Assembly (NCBI GenBank): GCA_027483505.1
Contig: JAIXUP010000073.1
Coordinates: 1-64,000, forward strand
Direction of reading: 5' to 3'
Source of the DNA: Hyphomicrobiales bacterium
GTDB taxonomy: Bacteria > Pseudomonadota > Alphaproteobacteria > Rhizobiales > Beijerinckiaceae
Length of the DNA: 64,000 nucleotides
The notes under the pieces were generated by a model. It was given only the letters and a program-made list of their open reading frames with translations, was not told the origin of the DNA and did no database searches. Of this stretch, positions 45,257 to 55,000 are shown in pieces; the stretch's first letter is position 1, and every line of letters starts with the position of its first letter. The translations under genes were made by a program, and so were the position numbers.

Positions 45257-46275
45257 GCCGCGCTCCCTACGATCGTCTCGATCGGCGTCTTGAAGCAGGC
45301 CACCGCATGCCCAGAGCCGATGTCCGTCAGGGCGGGAACCTCATTGCGGCAGCGCGCATCGGCAAAGGGGCAGCGGGTCGAGAAGCGGCACCCCTTCGGC
45401 CACTGCCGAGGCGGCGGCACGGCGCCGGGAATGGAGGTCAGCCGCGACTGGCGCTGGCCAAGCGAGGGCAGCGAGCCCATCAGGCCGATCGTGTAGGGAT
45501 GTTGGGGGTCATGGAAGATCTGTGCGACCGGTCCCTGCTCCACGATCCGGCCCGCATACATCACCGCCACATGGTCGGCGACTTCGGCGACAACGCCAAG
45601 ATCATGTGTCACCAGCACCATCGCCGTGCCGGTGTTGCGCTGAAGATCGCGGATCAGCCGCAGGATCTGCGCCTGGATCGTGACATCAAGCGCGGTGGTC
45701 GGCTCGTCCGCGATCAGCAGGCGCGGGCTGTTGGCGAGCGCCATGGCGATCATCACGCGCTGCCGCATGCCGCCCGACATCTGGTGCGGGTAGGCGGCCA
45801 GGCGCGATTCCGGCGCTGGAATGCGGACCTGCTGCAGCACGCCGATCGCCAGCTTCTCCGCTTCGGCGTTGCTGACCTTGCGGTGGCGGAGGATCACCTC
45901 GGTGAGTTGGTCGCCGATGGTGAAGGCCGGATTCAGCGACGTCATCGGCTCCTGGAAGATCATGGTCATCCGGTTGCCGCGCAGGTCCGCCAGCGCCTCG
46001 GGATCGAGCGTCAGCAGATCGGCACCTTCGAACAGGATGCGCCCGGAGGTGATACGGGCAGGGGGGCGGGCCAGCAACCCCATTAGCGACAGCGAGACGA
46101 TCGACTTTCCGCAGCCCGACTCGCCGACGAGGCACAGCGTCTGGCCGGCCTTCACCGCGAACGAGGCGCGGTCGACCAGTTCAAAGCCCTCGGGCAGGCC
46201 CGCGAAGGTGATCGAGAGCTCTTCGACGCGCAGGACCTCGCGCGGCTCGCCCTCAACGGATGGATGCTGTGACAT
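45253..46275 (-). CDS. peptide-type ABC transporter ATPase, DppD family
   Basis: 340 residues. Walker [18 protein letters not shown], signature [16 protein letters not shown], Walker [13 protein letters not shown], and the C-terminal [14 protein letters not shown] cluster. The start at 46275 is the first plausible one; the track ORF extends 23 codons further. It is the first gene of the dpp/ggt/DUF1028 operon. Confidence 0.95.
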   Translation of the reverse strand: MSQHPSVEGEPREVLRVEELSITFAGLPEGFELVDRASFAVKAGQTLCLVGESGCGKSIVSLSLMGLLARPPARITSGRILFEGADLLTLDPEALADLRGNRMTMIFQEPMTSLNPAFTIGDQLTEVILRHRKVSNAEAEKLAIGVLQQVRIPAPESRLAAYPHQMSGGMRQRVMIAMALANSPRLLIADEPTTALDVTIQAQILRLIRDLQRNTGTAMVLVTHDLGVVAEVADHVAVMYAGRIVEQGPVAQIFHDPQHPYTIGLMGSLPSLGQRQSRLTSIPGAVPPPRQWPKGCRFSTRCPFADARCRNEVPALTDIGSGHAVACFKTPIETIVGSAA

Positions 46276-46372
46276 TGGGATCAAGTGTGGAGCCGGAGCG
46301 GCACAAGTCAAGCCGCGCGCCGTGCTTGGCAAAGACCGTGCCATGCATGGGGCGCAGCGTCGGCCTTGCCCG

Positions 46373-47206
46373 TCACAAGCTTGTCAGGCCGAGCACATCG
46401 TCCATGCCGTAGAGTCCGGGCTTGCGGCCACGGGCCCAGAGCGCCGCCCGGATGGCCCCGCGCCCGAACAGGCCGCGATCCTCGGCCCGGTGGCTGATCT
46501 CGATCCGCTCGCCCTGTCCGGCGAAGATAACGCTGTGTTCGCCGATCACCGAGCCGCCGCGCAAGGTGGCGAAGCCGATCGTTCCCGGCTCCCGCGCACC
46601 GGTGACGCCGTCACGCACGGCGACCTTCTTGTCCTTGAGCGAAACCTCGCGTCCTTCGGCGGCGGCCTGGCCGAGCAGCAGCGCCGTGCCTGATGGCGCG
46701 TCGATCTTCATGCGGTGGTGCATTTCCAGCACCTCGATATCCCAGTCGTCGCCGAGCGCGGCGGCCGCCATGCGGACAAGGCCGGCCAGCAGATTGACGC
46801 CGAGGCTCATGTTGCCGGACTTGACGATGGTCGCGTGGCGGGCCGCCGCTTCTAGCCGGTGGATATGCTTCTCCTCAAACCCGGTCGTACCGATGACGTG
46901 CACGATCCTCGCTTGCGCCGCAAAGGCGGCCATGGCGCAGGACACGTCCGGAATCGTGAAATCGAGCACGCCATGGGCCTCGACGATGGCCGCCAGCGGG
47001 TCGGCGCTGATCGCAACGCCATTGGGCTTGATATCCGCGACGCTGCCGGAGTCCTGGCCGATCAGGGGCGAGCCTGCGCGCTCGAGCGCGGCATGCAGGA
47101 CCACACCTTCCGCCTCCGCGATGGCCTTCACCAGCGTCTTTCCCATGCGCCCGCCCGCGCCGACAACGACAAGCCTCATCGGCTCCGGTGCGATGGACAG
47201 GGACAT
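46373..47206 (-). CDS. dapB: 4-hydroxy-tetrahydrodipicolinate reductase
   Basis: 277 residues; reduces HTPA to tetrahydrodipicolinate in lysine/diaminopimelate synthesis. Cofactor loop [22 protein letters not shown]-like [20 protein letters not shown] and the substrate motif [15 protein letters not shown] with catalytic His and Lys. GGAG is seven bases before the ATG at 47206. It stands alone between the dpp operon and the desaturase-family gene. Confidence 0.95.
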   Translation of the reverse strand: MSLSIAPEPMRLVVVGAGGRMGKTLVKAIAEAEGVVLHAALERAGSPLIGQDSGSVADIKPNGVAISADPLAAIVEAHGVLDFTIPDVSCAMAAFAAQARIVHVIGTTGFEEKHIHRLEAAARHATIVKSGNMSLGVNLLAGLVRMAAAALGDDWDIEVLEMHHRMKIDAPSGTALLLGQAAAEGREVSLKDKKVAVRDGVTGAREPGTIGFATLRGGSVIGEHSVIFAGQGERIEISHRAEDRGLFGRGAIRAALWARGRKPGLYGMDDVLGLTSL

Positions 47207-47238
47207 GACGGTGCTCCGCGATGGGGGGTCAGAGCGCC

Positions 47239-47250
47239 TGCTCTAGAGCA
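47239..47250. other. 12-base perfect palindrome upstream of dapB
   Basis: TGCTCTAGAGCA, 33 bases upstream of the dapB start. It could be a regulator site or the end of a dispersed short repeat; the window has no second copy that I see. Confidence 0.25.
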
Positions 47251-47291
47251 AATTGCGGCAAAGGTGAAACCTTGTCGCGAGGAATTGCCGG

Positions 47292-48134
47292 TCAACCCTT
47301 GGCGGGCTCACGCAGCGGATAGATCAGGTGCTGCTCGATGCCCTTCGGAAAATGCGGGTCGTCGACGCCGAAATGATCCGGATAGACCCCCTTCGGCATG
47401 TAGTATGTGCCGAAGATCATGTCGATCACAGGGAAGGTGGGGGCGAAGTTCTTTTCGCCGCCCCTCGCCACATCAGTGTGATGCCAGCGATGGAACACGG
47501 GGCTGGCCAGAACCCCGCGGAACGGACCGAAATCCCAGTCCACGTCGGCATGCACGAGGCCGGACATGAAGATCTGGAACGGCACCAGCATGATCAGCAC
47601 GTCCGGTGCGATGCCGCACAGCAGCAGCACGGCGTCCGCGAGCACGCTGTGGAAGATGATGTTGATCGGATGGAACCGGAAGGCCGACAGCCAGTCCAGG
47701 TGCTCGGAGGAATGGTGGATGGCGTGATAGCGCCACAAGCTGGCGTTGTGAAAAATCCGGTGCGACCAGTACATGATCACGTCCGACAGCAGCAGGTAGG
47801 CGACAACCTGGGCCCAGAATGGCCACTGCGCGAACACGCCATGGCCGCCTGCCAGCCAGCTTTCCGCATCGCCGGTGCCGAGCACGCCGGTGATGGCGGC
47901 CGCACCGATGATGAGAAAAACGATCTTCACATAAGAGCTCAGGCCCGGCAGCAGGAAGGCGTAGAGAAGATCGGTGGTCAGTTCGGGTTTCTTCCACCAC
48001 GGACCGCGCGAATGCTGGCTGCGGGTGAAGAAGCCAAGCACTGTGAATAGGGCCGCGACCCCGAGAAACAGCGGCAGTTGCTTGATGATGCCCTGACCGA
48101 GCGTGGTCGTCATGTCGAGTGCGGCGTTCAGCAT
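47292..48134 (-). CDS. sterol desaturase / fatty acid hydroxylase superfamily protein
   Basis: 280 residues, four or five membrane segments. The three His boxes for a di-iron site are present: HRIFH (about residue 125), HAIHHSSEHLDW (about 140) and HRWHHTD (about 215). These enzymes hydroxylate or desaturate lipids. Which lipid is acted on here cannot be read from sequence. Thirteen bases separate it from the creatininase-family gene. Confidence 0.9.
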   Translation of the reverse strand: MLNAALDMTTTLGQGIIKQLPLFLGVAALFTVLGFFTRSQHSRGPWWKKPELTTDLLYAFLLPGLSSYVKIVFLIIGAAAITGVLGTGDAESWLAGGHGVFAQWPFWAQVVAYLLLSDVIMYWSHRIFHNASLWRYHAIHHSSEHLDWLSAFRFHPINIIFHSVLADAVLLLCGIAPDVLIMLVPFQIFMSGLVHADVDWDFGPFRGVLASPVFHRWHHTDVARGGEKNFAPTFPVIDMIFGTYYMPKGVYPDHFGVDDPHFPKGIEQHLIYPLREPAKG

Positions 48135-48147
48135 GGTCTTGCCCTTG

Positions 48148-48978
48148 TCAGGAATTCGACGCGGAAAGCTGCGCCAGCGCAGCCTTGACCTTGAGGTCGA
48201 TCAGGAGCTTGCCCAATTCGGCGCTTGCGCGGGCGGGCTGCCCGCTGGCGCCGTCGGCTTCGAGCGTCAGCGGGCCGAGCCGCTCCGGCTTGACGCCCGC
48301 GCCATGGGCGAACATCAGCTCGGCGGTGTCCTGCATCCCGGCATGATCGCCGATGCTGGCCGGGGTCTCTCCCCGCGCGACCAGCAGCGCCCGCTGTGCC
48401 ACGTCACCCTTGCTGTAATAGTCGCCGAGCGCGACGACGCTGACGCCCGACCCCGCCCATTCGCTGTTCAGGCGGGCGGCGATCTCGGCTTGCGGCTTCT
48501 GGCTCTGGCCATGGTCGGCGATGAAGACGATGCGACGGAAGCCGGCGTTCTTCAGGCTGCGCGCCACGCCATCCAGCATGCCGGCGAAGACCTCCTCCGT
48601 CACGCCGATCGTGCCCGGATAGATCATGTTGCCGCTGGCTGGCGCATATTGGCCTTGCGGGACCAGCGAGATGACGGGGGCCACCAGCATCCGGCCATGG
48701 GCTTCGGCAATCAGCCGCGATGTCAGCCCGACGATATGCTGGTGCTTGTCCAGGATCATGTGGGGGCCGCTCTGCTCGATGCCGCCGGAGGGCACAAGAA
48801 CGGTGTCGTAGCCATGCTGGATGGCCGTTCTGACCTCGACCCAGGTCATGTCGCCCATCGCCGTCGTTGTCGGCAGCGGCGCGGTCAGCGGGCGCGACAG
48901 CCCGCTGAGGATCGCAGAACTCGCCACCACCATGACGGCGGCGAACTTCATGGTGCGGGACAGCCGCAGGATGGACAT
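48148..48978 (-). CDS. secreted creatininase-family protein
   Basis: About 276 residues with an N-terminal signal (KFAAVMVVASSAILSGLSRPL). Creatininase-fold markers are VLVPSGGIEQSGPHMILDKHQH with metal-binding Glu and His, PGTIGVTEEVFAGML and VFIADHGQSQ. The usual family contains creatininase, formamide hydrolases and MftE. Starts at 48978 or 48951 are both possible; either keeps the signal. Substrate unknown; the signal peptide is unusual for this mostly cytoplasmic family. Confidence 0.8.
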   Translation of the reverse strand: MSILRLSRTMKFAAVMVVASSAILSGLSRPLTAPLPTTTAMGDMTWVEVRTAIQHGYDTVLVPSGGIEQSGPHMILDKHQHIVGLTSRLIAEAHGRMLVAPVISLVPQGQYAPASGNMIYPGTIGVTEEVFAGMLDGVARSLKNAGFRRIVFIADHGQSQKPQAEIAARLNSEWAGSGVSVVALGDYYSKGDVAQRALLVARGETPASIGDHAGMQDTAELMFAHGAGVKPERLGPLTLEADGASGQPARASAELGKLLIDLKVKAALAQLSASNS

Positions 48979-49046
48979 GGCAGAACCCAGATGAGACGGA
49001 CCCTGCCAGTCTGCCGCACTGCGGTTAAGGAAGTATGGGAAAACCC

Positions 49047-49071
49047 GGGCTCCGGCATATCTCCGGAGCCC
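49047..49071 (-). terminator. terminator of the giant surface-protein gene
   Basis: GGGCTCCGG and CCGGAGCCC form a perfect 9-base stem with a seven-base loop, starting four bases after the giant gene stop in its reading direction. A TTTT run follows three bases past the stem. A good Rho-independent terminator. Confidence 0.7.
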
Positions 49072-49075
49072 GCTG

Positions 49076-52000
49076 TCACCATTCGGTGTCGTCGATGGCG
49101 CCGAAGTCAGGCCCAGCCATGTCGTCGAATTCGGCGCCCAGGAACCCTGACGGCGCGAACTCGTCCTCGATGCGACGGCGCTCCGTCTGCGAGCCGGCCC
49201 GGCGCGCCGCAGCGGACAGCCAGACGCCGCCGGCAAGCAGGGCAGCCGCCATCTCCTCCCGTGCCGACAGCGGCCCAAGGCTCAGCGATTGCAGCCGGTC
49301 CGTCTCGCCCAATGCGCCGGGCACCGAGATCACGTCGCCGGAAGTCAGCAGCTGTGCTGCAGCCGCAGGCAACCCGACCAGGGCCGGCTGCTGCGCCGCG
49401 TCGCGCGGCTCGGACTGGCCCGCAGTGGAAGGCGCGGTCGAGGCGAATTGCATCTCCGGATCGAGCGTATCGATCAGGTCCGCAGGCGCTTCGCTGACGG
49501 TCACCCTGATCGTGCCGGTCAGCACCCGGCCGCTGGAGAAGTAGGTGAAGGTGAACAGGCCCTGGCCTGTGAACCCTGCCGCCGGCGTGAAGGTCACCGT
49601 CTGCGCCGCGAGGTCCGTCTGCAGGCGGCCATTCTGCACGGCGCCGGTTCCGCGGAAGCTGAGTTGCTGGCCATCTGGTCCCACGCCTGAGCCGAGCAAC
49701 TGGGCGAAGCTCAGGACCAGCGGCGTCCCTGCGGCGGTGTTGAAGGACAGGTCGATCGGCGCGCCCACGATCGGCGTGGCCGCGACCGTGACCCGCACGA
49801 TCTGCCGGACCTCGACCGTGCCATCGCTGACGAAATAGGCGAAGGACGCGGGCCCGACGAAGTTGCTTGTCGGTGTGAAGCGGACCTCGCCGGTCGCGGC
49901 GTCGAACGTCACCGCGCCGCCTGCGATGGCTTCGACGCGGGTGACCGTCAGCGTATCACCGTCGGCGTCGGTATCGTTGGCCAGCAACGCAGCCGCCGAG
50001 GTGACGACCGGCACGTTGCGCGTGGTGCGCAGGGTGTCGATGCCGAGCCGCGGCGCGATGTTCTCCGTCAGTTTCAGCGTGACGGTGCCGAGCGTTTCGT
50101 TGACGCCATCCGAAGCCGCATAGCGGAAGGACCACGGCCCGGTCGCGCCGGCCGTCGGCGTGAAGACGATTTCGCCGGCTGCGCCGAAGGCGACCGTTCC
50201 GTTAACCGGGCTCAGCACCCGCGTGACCGTCAGCCCGTCGCCGTTCGGGTCGCTGTCATTGGCCAGAAGTTGCGCGGTCTGGATGGCGATCGGTCCTGGC
50301 AGACGTCCGTTGATGACATCGTTGACCACGACCGGCGGATTGGCGGCGCGATTCGAGATCGTCACGGTCCCGGCCGAGGTCAGCGCGCCATCGGACACCG
50401 TGTAGGTGAATCCGCCTGTTCCCAGTGCGGTCGGCGTGAAGGTGATCGTCCGGCTTGCGGCATCGAAGACCAGCGTGCCGCGGCTCGTCGCGCCCGTCGA
50501 TGCGCCGGTGATCGTGAGCGTGTCGCCGTTCGGATCACGGTCATTGCCCAGAAGCTGGCTGAACGAGATTGTCAGCGGCGTGCCGAGGAAGGCGGTGAAC
50601 CGGTCCGTTCCCGCGATCGGCGCGGCGGCTGGCGCAGGCGTCACGGTCACGGCGACGGTGCCGATGCTTGTGGTGATCCCGTCGCTGACCCGGTAGGTGA
50701 AGCTTGTCGCGCCGCTGAAGCCATAGGTCGGCTTAAGGGTCAGCAGGCCGGTTGCCGCGCTGAAGGTCACCGCCAGATTGGGGCTGCCCGTCGCAGCGGT
50801 GATCTGCAACGGCTGCCCGTCCGCGTCGGTGTCGTTGGCCAGCAGCGACGCTGCCGTGATCGTTGTCGTCGCGTTGGCGTCCACCGTCACCGTGTCGGCG
50901 TTGGCGACCGGCGGCGCATTCAGGTCTGCAAAGAAGATCTTGGCCGTCGCGTTGGCCGTCAGCGCGCCATCGCTCACTGTATAGCTGAAGGTTGCCGGCC
51001 CGAGATAGCCGGCCGTCGGCGTGAAGGTCACGCGCTGGGTGGCGACATCAAGCGAGGCCACGCCGTTGACGCCGCCGAACACCGCCGTGATCGTCAGCGG
51101 ATCGCCATTGGCGTCGGTGTCGTTCGCCAGCAGGGTCGCCGCATTGATGACGGCCGCCTGATTGATGTCGAACGGTGCGCCGATGGTTTCGCTGCGGGCG
51201 ACGGGCCGCACATTCACGGCGCCGGAGGTCACGGTGATGCTGACGCGGCCTGTGCTGGTACCGCCATTGCCGTCGGAGACGCTGTAGTCGAAGCCCGCCG
51301 CGCCGGTGAAGCCTGCGGTCGGGGTGAAGGTGACGGAGGTCGCGGTCGTGGCCAGCGTGCCGCCGGTGGCGTTGCTGACGCCGGTGACGCTGAGCGGGTC
51401 GTTCTCGACGTCGCTGTCATTGGCCAGCAGGCTGGCGAAGCTGGTCGTCAGCGTCTGCAGGTTGGTGATCGCGAAGCTCTCGCCGGTGACGGCGGGCGCG
51501 TCGTTGGTCGGCGTGACCGTGACCGTGACGCGGGCCGTCGCCGTGCCGCCATTGCCGTCCGAGATCGTGTAGTCGAAGCCGGCCGTGCCGTTGAAGTTCG
51601 CTGCCGGCGTGAAGGTGATCGTGCCGTTGGCGAGCGCCACCGTGCCGTTGGCCGGGTTCGAGACGCCGGTCACGCTGAGCGCGTCATTGTCAATGTCACT
51701 GTCGTTGCCGAGCAGCGTCGCGGCGGCGAACACGAGCGGCGTGTCCTCCGCCGTGCTGCGGCTGTCGGCGACCGCCACCGGCTGGTCGTTCACCGGCCTG
51801 ACCGTGATGCTGACGGTGACGTCGCCGGAGTTCAGCGCGCCGTCGCTGGCGCGGTAGGTGAAGCTGTCCGCGCCATTGTAGTTGGCGCCGGCGGCGTAGC
51901 TGAACGAGCCGTCCGCGTTGAGGGTCAGCGTGCCGTGCAGCGGCCCGGTCACCAGCGATGCCGTCAAGGCGTCGCCATCCGCATCCGTGTCGTTGGCCAG

Positions 52001-55000
52001 CACCCCGAGGAGCGCCCCCACGACCAGGCTCTGGTCCTCGTCCACGCTGTAGCTGTCCGCAACCCCGGCAGGGGCATCAGGCACAGGCTGGACCGTGATT
52101 GTGGCGCGCGCCGTCGATTCCGTCCCGGCTGCATCGCGGATGGTGAAATCAAAGCCGCCGGTGCCGTTGAAGTTCGCGTTCGGAATGAAACGCACGCGGC
52201 CGCAGGGGAAGCAGATGTCGAGTGTGCCGCCAACGGCGCCAGAGGCATTGACGAAGGTCAGGGCCCCGCCGTCGACATTGGTCGCCACGCCGAACATCGA
52301 CACGAAGCCGACATTGAGGAAAACGTCTTCCGGCGTGCTGAGGTTCAGCGGGTTGGCGATCACCGGATCGTAGACCGGCGTCACGTTGACGGTGACACGG
52401 GCCGTCGAGGTGCCGCCGCGCCCGTCCGAAATCGCGTAGTCGAAGCCCGCGACGCCGTTGAAGTTCGCCGTCGGGGTGAAGGTCACATTGCCGTTGGCAA
52501 GGCTCACCGTGCCGCCGGACGCGCCCGACACGCCAGTGACGGTGAGCGGATCGCTGTCGGCATCGGTGTCGTTCGCGGTCAGATTGGCGACCGGCAGGAC
52601 CACCGCCTGATCTTCATTCGTGGTGCGCGTGTCGGCAACGGCGACCGGCGCGCGGTTTGCCTGGTTCACCGAAACCGTGACGCGGCCGATCGTGCCGAGA
52701 GAGCCGTCGGAGACCGTATAGTCGAAGCCGCCGACGCCGGTGAAGCCCACGGTCGGCGTGAAGGTCACGGAGGTCGCGGTCGTGGTCAGCGTGCCACCCG
52801 TCGCGTTGCCGACGCCGGTGATGCTGAGCGGCGAGCCCTCGACATCGCTGTCATTGGCGAGAAGCGAGGCGTAGGTAAATGTCGCCGTTTCGCTGGTCAG
52901 GATCGAGGTGCTTTCGCCGATGACGATCGGACTGTCATTGACAGCAACGATCGTGATCGTGACGCGCGCCGTCGAAGTCCCGCCATTGCCGTCGGAAATC
53001 GCATAGGTAAAGCCACCGGATCCGCTCAGGTTCGCGCCGGGCGTGAACACCACCTGGTTGCCGACGATCTGGGCTGTACCGAGGGTCACGTCGCTGATGC
53101 CGGTCAGGGTCAGCGTATTGCCATCGACGTCGACGTCGTTCGCCAGCAAACCGGCGATCGCCAGCGACAGCGGCACATCCTCGTTCGTGCTGAAGCTGTC
53201 ATTGTTGGCGGTGGGCGCATCGTTGACCGGCGTGACGGTGACCGTGACGCGGGCGGACGACGTGCCGCCCTGGCCGTCCGAGATTGTGTAGTCGAAGCCG
53301 GCCGTACCGTTGAAGTTCGCCGCCGGCGTGAAGGTGATGGTGCCATTGGCGAGCACCACCGTGCCGTTGGCCGGGTTCGAGACGCCGGTGACGCTGAGCG
53401 GGTTGCCGTCGACATCCGTATCGTTGGCAAGCAGCGTCGATGCGGCAAAGACGAGCGGCGTGTCTTCCGGGGTCGAGCGGCTGTCTGCCACGGCCACCGG
53501 CGCGTCATTCACGGGCGCCAGGTTGACGGTCACCGTCGCCGTGGTCCGCTTGGAGCCATCGGAGGCGATGTACTGGAAGCTGCCGATCCCGTTGCCGTTG
53601 ACGTTGAGCGCCGGTGTGAAGGTGATGCGGCGGTTGACCAGATCGAGCGAGACCGTGCCGTTGGTCGCGTTCTGGACGCCGACGATCGAGAGCGGGACAC
53701 CTTCCGGATCGCTGTCATTGGCGAGCAGCACGGACGCATCGACGACCAATGGCGTGTCTTCGCTGCCGTTCACCGTATCGTTGCCAACGATCGGGGCCGC
53801 GTTGAACGGCTCGACCGCGACGCGGACTTCGGCCGTCGAGGTCAGCAGGCCGTCGCTGATCGTGTAGGTGAAGCTGCCGGTGCCGACAAAGCCGGCGGTC
53901 GGCGTGAAAGTGATGACGCCGGCGGAGAGCACGACGCCGCCGTTGATCGCGCCCTGTACCGAGATCACGCTCAGCGTATTGCCGTCCGGATCGGTGTCGT
54001 TGACGAGCAACTGGCCGACCGGGATCTGCAGCGCCTCGTTGATCGTCGTGCCGAAGCTGTCATTCGCGGCAACCGGCGCATCGTTCGGGTTGCTGACCGC
54101 AATGCTGACGGTGGCGGGCGCGCTCTGCGCCGGATTGCCGGCGTTTCCGGCCGGATCGCCGCTGTCGACGAGCCGATAGGTGAAGCTGTCATTGCCGGTG
54201 AAATTGCCGCGCGGCGTGTAGATCACGGTCAGGCCGCTCTGCACAACCACAGTCCCGCCGGCGGGCTGGGTCACGATCACTGGCACGAGTTGGCCCGACG
54301 GCGTTTCCAGATCCGAGCCGGAGAGCACGATCACGCGCGGCTGCCCGGCGACGGCTGTCGTCGACACCGCATTGGCGGTCGGAGCATCGTTCACGGGCGT
54401 GACCGTGATGGTGACATTGGCTTCCGACCGGCCAAGCTTGCCGTCGTCGACCCGGAAGCGGAAGCTGTCCGAACCGTTGAAGTTGGCGCCCGGCGTATAG
54501 GTCAGCCGCCCGGTTGCCGATTCAAAGCTGGTGATCGTGCCGTTCGCTGGCGTGTTGACCAGCGCGTAGGTGAGCGGATCGCCATCAGCGTCAGTGCCCG
54601 CCAGCTGGATCAGGATCGAGCCGTCTTCCGCGACGCTCACGCTCCCGGCGGTGGCGACGGGCGGACGGTTGAGGGAGCGGTCGATGATGAAGGTGCGGCG
54701 GAAGTCATCGCCGCCCGTGCCGTCATTGTTGCCGTCGAGCGCATTGCCGGCGGTGTCGCGCACGGCGCCGGTGCCCGACAAGGTGAGGCGGTAGGTGCCA
54801 TCGGCCAGCGCGCCGGCATTGATGCCCAGCGTCAGGTTGGTCTCGGGGAAGGAATAGATCGGCCTGAGCGTATAGCGCACATCATCCAGCGTATCGAATA
54901 CGCCGTCCGCGCCGCGCGACACGAGCTGGTAGTTGGCCACCGAGTTGGCGCTGATCAGATCGAGCGCCTCGGTGAAGCTGACAGTGATGCGGTCGAAGGC

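Noticed and set aside
49076-54672. RTX/haemolysin-type adhesin
   Set aside because: No GGxGxDxxx nonapeptides; the repeats are cadherin-like instead.
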